From Gracilaria domingensis (lineage: Eukaryota > Rhodophyta > Florideophyceae > Gracilariales > Gracilariaceae), in the NCBI GenBank assembly GCA_022539475.1, contig VCMS01000450.1, forward strand, positions 1 to 29,536: a DNA stretch of 29,536 nucleotides, read 5' to 3'. The position numbers and the translations under genes were made by a program. Every line of letters begins with the position of its first letter. The stretch's first letter is position 1. This document shows positions 28,236-29,536 of the stretch, in pieces. The notes under the pieces were generated by a model. The model was not told where the DNA came from. It saw only the letters and a list, made by a program, of their open reading frames with translations, and searched no databases.

Positions 28236-28251
28236 CCTCAGGAGGGGGATA
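28236..28251 (+). other. 3' polypurine tract of element C
   Basis: CCTCAGGAGGGGGATA directly abuts the 3' LTR start (TGTAGAG at 28252), the position where plus-strand DNA synthesis is primed in LTR elements. Confidence 0.85.
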
Positions 28252-29014
28252 TGTAGAGCCACGCTTTATGCGGTATTTGCTCGCTTTTGGTGTGAAATCA
28301 CTGCCCCTGCAGTGCAGTGGAGGTCGGGGACTCTGGTGAGGTTGGCACAGCATTGCTGGATGGCTACACACGTGTATGGACGGTTGGCACCCAACTTTGG
28401 GATATTCTAGATATTTATTATTTATTTTAGTTAGCCCGGTTGCACACTTGACAGTGGCACTCTACACTACTTAGTAGGTTGAGCTGCACCCATTGTCGGG
28501 GAAGTAAACAAAACAACCGAGTGTTCGGCTCTGATGTTTCACCCTTGGTGACCGATATCCTCCTCCCGGAGAGTCGGCACCTTGTGCAGGGCTCATCATC
28601 CGCCTCGCGGCATCATTAACACCACTACCGCTTTCGCGTGTTTACTTTGTGTGTGTTTTCTTTATTTCTGTCCCTGTTATACAGGTAGCACTACTTGGTG
28701 TACCGGTGCATACCGTTCGTGGCTCGACACACTCGCGTGGGCTATTACCGCTCTCGCGTGTCATCGCCACACTCGTGGGTACCGCGTGCTACGCACGTGA
28801 CGCTACTGCCGACTTGTGTCGTGTGTTCTCTACCGCTGGACGCGTCTTCTTCGCCGCTTCGCTCCCTCCATTACTTGGGAAGGGTCGACCCCGGTCTTAC
28901 ACCCGGCATTGCCGTGTCGTACCCGTGGGAGCGCTCTACTGCTGTGCTCGCCTCTTGAGAGAGGGTCTGAACCGCCTTTGCGTGTCTTTCCCCATCGCTG
29001 GGTTTTGCACAACA
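28252..29014 (+). repeat. 3' LTR of element C
   Basis: This 763-bp copy reads the same as 17086-17848 by eye throughout. It ends GCACAACA and is followed by the GTTTG duplication. Confidence 0.97.
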
Positions 29015-29019
29015 GTTTG
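29015..29019. repeat. Target-site duplication, right copy (element C)
   Basis: GTTTG repeats the five bases preceding the 5' LTR. Confidence 0.9.
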
Positions 29020-29310
29020 CGTTTTCAATTTTCGTTGTGTTGGGATGCAAATCGCATCTCATCCCAGCTCAATGATCCCACCGTTCCTTCCCATCCAAAT
29101 CGGCCTCATTTTTTACTCAATGTTTGCCAGTCACGCTTTCGGATCCTCCCTCCCCGTCTCCCCAACAGTTATTTTGTAAAAGCACGGGTGGCAACGCTCC
29201 CCAACCCCGTACACCTCCGTCGCCCAAAAACGGCCTCCCATTCTTTCTCATCCTTCTCTCCTCCTGCAACCTCAGAATCCAGTCCATCATCTGCAGCGCC
29301 ATGCCCTACT
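29020..29310. other. Flanking DNA right of element C
   Basis: This is the continuation of the DNA at 17085 before C inserted. It is pyrimidine-rich on the plus strand. A 61-codon minus-strand frame (29302-29117) has no recognisable motif and is not called. Confidence 0.5.
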
Positions 29311-29536
29311 CTAAAATTCATTCAAAACTGGAGCCCCGATGGCCTCCTGCGGTACCTCTTCCATCACCTTCCTCTTTTCCTTACGCGTCTTTTTCAGAAA
29401 ACTCTTCTTGTCCTCGAACCTACCACCCTTTGTCTTCGGTGTCACAAATGACCGCTTCTGTGCCGCAACACTTCTCGCACGTCCCATCTCTGCCTCTCCT
29501 TCCATATCAAATTTCAACCTCCCCTCTTCCACCAAC
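29311..29536 (-). CDS. End of an unknown basic protein, cut by window edge
   Basis: A minus-strand frame of at least 74 codons is open to the right window edge and stops at 29311. It is strongly basic, with K-R-S-F-V-T-P-K-T-K-G-G-R-F and K-K-S-F-L-K-K-T-R-K-E-K-R-K, which would suit a nuclear or RNA-binding protein. I do not recognise a family. Either M at 29535 or an internal M (M-G-R-A-R-S) could be a start, or this could be the last exon of a longer gene. Its position in flanking DNA outside the element makes it the best candidate for host coding sequence, but it may be a chance frame. Confidence 0.35.
   Translation of the reverse strand, partial: LVEEGRLKFDMEGEAEMGRARSVAAQKRSFVTPKTKGGRFEDKKSFLKKTRKEKRKVMEEVPQEAIGAPVLNEF

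Larger units (their letters stand above)
17086..29014 (+). mobile_element. Element C: complete but defective chromovirus
   Basis: This 11.9-kb element has 763-bp LTRs at both ends, a 5-bp GTTTG duplication, a primer-binding site, gag, pol, a chromodomain, a long 3' UTR and a polypurine tract. The two LTRs look identical base for base by eye, pointing to recent insertion. Yet the coding region carries five single-base deletions, one nonsense change and a 21-bp tandem duplication relative to copy A, so C could not encode working proteins as written. Confidence 0.97.

Noticed and set aside
26244..28262. Small frames on both strands in the 3' UTR of C
   Set aside because: All are under 130 codons, lack recognisable features and could be chance.
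29117..29302. 61-codon minus-strand frame next to the edge ORF
   Set aside because: It is in a different frame, has no motif and is too short to support.

Overview
The window is almost entirely nested LTR-retrotransposon DNA of the Ty3/Gypsy chromovirus type. The order of domains (Gag, protease, reverse transcriptase, RNase H, integrase with a GPY/F motif, chromodomain) shows a eukaryotic nuclear genome. No rRNA, tRNA, CRISPR array or bacterial gene is visible. The lineage cannot be fixed from the sequence. A retrotransposon-rich alga (for example a red alga) or an oomycete-like protist would fit, but this is a weak guess.

Layout. (1) 1-8982, minus strand: element A, cut by the left window edge. 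It has a 763-bp 5' LTR (8220-8982), leader, gag (7779-5696), pol (5699-957) and a chromodomain tail (to 166). Its 3' UTR and 3' LTR lie mostly outside. (2) 8983-10736: unassigned DNA with a 563-codon plus-strand ORF (9045-10736) that I do not recognise. (3) 10737-16934, minus strand: element B, a diverged relative of A. It has an intact 1.8-kb-residue Pol (16779-11245), only the last 52 codons of a gag-like frame, and a structured 3' region with six small hairpins and a polypurine tract. No B LTR could be recognised. (4) 16935-17085: probable older flanking DNA. (5) 17086-29014, plus strand: element C, a complete copy of the A family. It has two 763-bp LTRs that look identical, a 5-bp target duplication (GTTTG), a primer-binding site, a polypurine tract and a 2.3-kb 3' UTR, but its gag-pol carries at least five single-base deletions and one nonsense change. 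(6) 29015-29536: flanking DNA with the end of a basic minus-strand ORF.

A and C lie head to head, so about 9 kb of inverted repeat flanks an 8.1-kb spacer holding B and the orphan ORF. C entered the DNA on the right of B; A entered immediately left of the orphan ORF.

The most informative signals are shared by the two diverged families (A/C and B). First, pol is in the -1 frame relative to gag, with a slippery heptamer directly before the gag TGA (GTTAAAC in A/C, GAAAAAC in B) and a downstream hairpin with a covarying pair. Second, the 3' polypurine tract motif recurs twice inside pol, at the protease-RT junction and after integrase, in matching places in both families. Third, a disordered segment of about 450 residues separates integrase from the chromodomain. 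Other points are the uncharacterised ORF beside B, a family of six 13-nt hairpins with compensatory changes, and a sharply divergent patch between otherwise near-identical A and C.
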